Positions 7,583-8,849 of a stretch of 8,849 nt of DNA are shown here, in pieces. The notes beneath the pieces are model-generated. The model worked only from the letters and a program-made list of their open reading frames with translations, was not told the DNA's origin and made no database searches. Numbering within the stretch: position 1 is the stretch's first letter; every line of letters begins with the position of its first letter. Origin of the DNA: Bryobacterales bacterium (GTDB taxonomy: Bacteria > Acidobacteriota > Terriglobia > Bryobacterales > Bryobacteraceae); the NCBI GenBank assembly GCA_003132865.1, contig PKYZ01000411.1, forward strand, positions 10,691 through 19,539, in the 5' to 3' direction. The position numbers and the translations under genes are program-made.

Positions 7583-8849
7583 ATGCGGATCGGATTGATT
7601 CTGCTGGCGTGCGGGTTGGTGTGGGGACAGGTCGATACCGGCGAGCTGCGGCTCTCGGTAAGCGACTCGACGGGCCTGGCGCTGCCCTCCTCGGGAACCT
7701 TGGTGAGCGCCGCATCCCAGACCCGACGCGAGTTCAAAACGGATGACGCCGGACGCTTCACCTTCCAGCACCTTCCCTTCGGCATGTACCGGTTGACCGT
7801 GGAGCACGCCAGCTTCACTCGCTCGTCGTCGCTGATCGAGATCCGGTCGGCCGTGCCGCGCGAGATCCGTTTGGAATTGAAGGTGGAGGCCGCGGCCACC
7901 GAAGTGCTGGTTACCGACGCCGCCACCTTGATCGATCCGCATAGTACCGGCATGGCTTACGCGGTGGGCGCGCAACAGATCCAAGAGCAGCAGTCCGCGA
8001 TTCCGGGCCGCGGCTTGATGGACCTGGTGAACATGCAACCGGGCTGGATCTTCGAAGCCAATGCCGTGTTGCATCCGCGCGGCTCCGAGAACCAGACGCT
8101 ATTCGTAGTGGATGGCGTGCCCATGGACGAGAACCGCTCACCGGGTTTCGCGCCCGACCTGGAAACCGGAGAAGTCGAATCCATGAGCGTTCTCACCGGA
8201 GGCTATCCGGCGGAGTACGGGCGCAAACTCGGCGGCGTGGTGGAAGTGACCACCAGCCGCGACATCCGGCCGGGGCTGCACGGCACCGCCGAAATCGGCG
8301 GGGGCAGCTTTGACGAAGCCACCGGCTTCGCGTCGGTGGTGTATGGATGGAACCGCAGCGCGTTCACGGTGAGCGCGTCGGGCGAGCACACCGATCATTA
8401 TCTGGATCCGCCGGTGCTTGGAAATTACACCAATACCGGCACGCTGGATGGCGCCACCGCGGTCTACGACCAGGATCTTTCGGATGCCGACCGCATACAC
8501 CTTTCGGCGCACCGCATGCAGGCGGCCTTTGACGTTCCCAATGAGAACCTACAGGAAGCCGCCGGACAGCGCCAGGACCGCACCAGCCGCGAAGATCTCG
8601 GGCAGGCGGGCTGGACGCACGAGTTTTCGGCGCGGCTCTTGCTGAGCGTGCGCGCGGCCGTCGAGGATCTTTCGGCCAACCTGTGGTCGAACGCGCTTTC
8701 GACGCCGATCGTCGCTTTCCAACAGCGCGGCTTCCGGCGCGGCTACGCGAATGCCATTCTGGCCGCGCATGCGGGACGGCACGAGATCAAGATTGGCGCG
8801 GATGGTTACTATGCGCCCGTAACCGAGGCGCTGCAGTACCAGATCGCGG
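7583..8849 (+). CDS. TonB-dependent receptor with N-terminal carboxypeptidase-regulatory-like domain, Oar-like (3' end outside window)
   Basis: The frame is open from ATG 7583 to the window edge (422 codons plus one base), so only the N-terminal part is seen. A short signal peptide (residues 1 to about 16, MRIGLILLACGLVWGQ) is followed by a regulatory-like beta-sandwich (about 19-100, with TDDAGRFTFQHLPFGMYRLTV), a TonB-box-like stretch (TEVLVTD, 106-112), and a plug domain (about 113-230) with LFVVDGVPM (173-181) and GGYPAEYGRKLGGVVEVTT (206-224). Beta-strand-rich barrel sequence then begins (GTAEIGGGSFDEA...). This is the outer-membrane TonB-dependent receptor architecture common in Acidobacteriota; complete members are usually about 1000 residues, so more than half should lie beyond the window. 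Such proteins import or bind large substrates at the outer membrane; the substrate cannot be told. GAAAG lies 7 bases before the ATG as a modest ribosome binding site. The gene is divergent from the glycosyltransferase operon, so a functional link is only possible, not shown. Confidence 0.88.
   Translation, partial: MRIGLILLACGLVWGQVDTGELRLSVSDSTGLALPSSGTLVSAASQTRREFKTDDAGRFTFQHLPFGMYRLTVEHASFTRSSSLIEIRSAVPREIRLELKVEAAATEVLVTDAATLIDPHSTGMAYAVGAQQIQEQQSAIPGRGLMDLVNMQPGWIFEANAVLHPRGSENQTLFVVDGVPMDENRSPGFAPDLETGEVESMSVLTGGYPAEYGRKLGGVVEVTTSRDIRPGLHGTAEIGGGSFDEATGFASVVYGWNRSAFTVSASGEHTDHYLDPPVLGNYTNTGTLDGATAVYDQDLSDADRIHLSAHRMQAAFDVPNENLQEAAGQRQDRTSREDLGQAGWTHEFSARLLLSVRAAVEDLSANLWSNALSTPIVAFQQRGFRRGYANAILAAHAGRHEIKIGADGYYAPVTEALQYQIA

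Noticed and set aside
7474..7953. N-terminal extension of about 160 residues on the fusion gene, in frame and open
   Set aside because: It runs antisense through the signal peptide and regulatory-like domain of the receptor gene, looks like Ser/Arg-rich shadow sequence, and the GT2 fold begins right at the ATG at 7473.
8138..8512. Minus-strand open frame of 124 codons inside the receptor gene
   Set aside because: Antisense to well-conserved plug and barrel sequence; no independent evidence of coding.
1..8849. CRISPR array, insertion sequence, tRNA or rRNA
   Set aside because: I found no short regularly spaced repeats, transposase-like protein or structured RNA gene; the only long repeat is the coding tandem duplication.

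Overview
The window looks like chromosomal DNA of a GC-rich Gram-negative bacterium, most likely an acidobacterium of the Solibacter/Bryobacter type. That guess rests on the divergent gene at the right edge, a TonB-dependent receptor with an N-terminal carboxypeptidase-regulatory-like domain (the large Oar-like class expanded in that phylum), and on the style of the membrane glycosyltransferase genes. It is an inference from family resemblance, not a database result.

Layout: almost all of the window (6-7473) is one tightly packed minus-strand operon of three genes, read right to left. The first gene (7473 to 3919, 1184 aa) is a three-part fusion: a GT2 polyprenyl-phosphate glycosyltransferase domain, a four-helix GtrA domain, and a large polytopic GT-C-like enzyme with a soluble C-terminal region ending in a beta-sandwich. 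The second gene (3919 to 1421, 832 aa) is a diverged tandem copy of only the GT-C plus beta-sandwich part of the first (about 80% identical by eye), and its GTG start overlaps the upstream stop codon. The third gene (1415 to 6, 469 aa) is an unrelated-looking GT-C membrane protein with the Asp-Asp first-loop motif and resembles TMTC/PMT-type enzymes. A 109-bp gap (7474-7582) separates the operon from the divergent receptor gene (7583 to the right edge, truncated by the window).

How it may work: the GT2 domain would load a sugar from a nucleotide donor onto a polyprenyl phosphate at the inner face of the membrane. The GtrA domain would help move the lipid-linked sugar across the membrane. The GT-C domains of all three proteins could then transfer it to a periplasmic or surface acceptor. 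This is the logic of the separate gtrB, gtrA and gtrC-type genes of O-antigen modification, here with all three activities in one chain followed by two further candidate transferases. Sugar and acceptor cannot be read from the sequence.

The main points of interest are the one-chain fusion, the 2.5-kb tandem duplication with uneven identity (near-identical patches beside a fast-diverging patch), and the reuse of the same last codons as ribosome binding site for the next gene at both operon junctions. I saw no RNA genes, insertion sequences, CRISPR arrays or convincing terminators.
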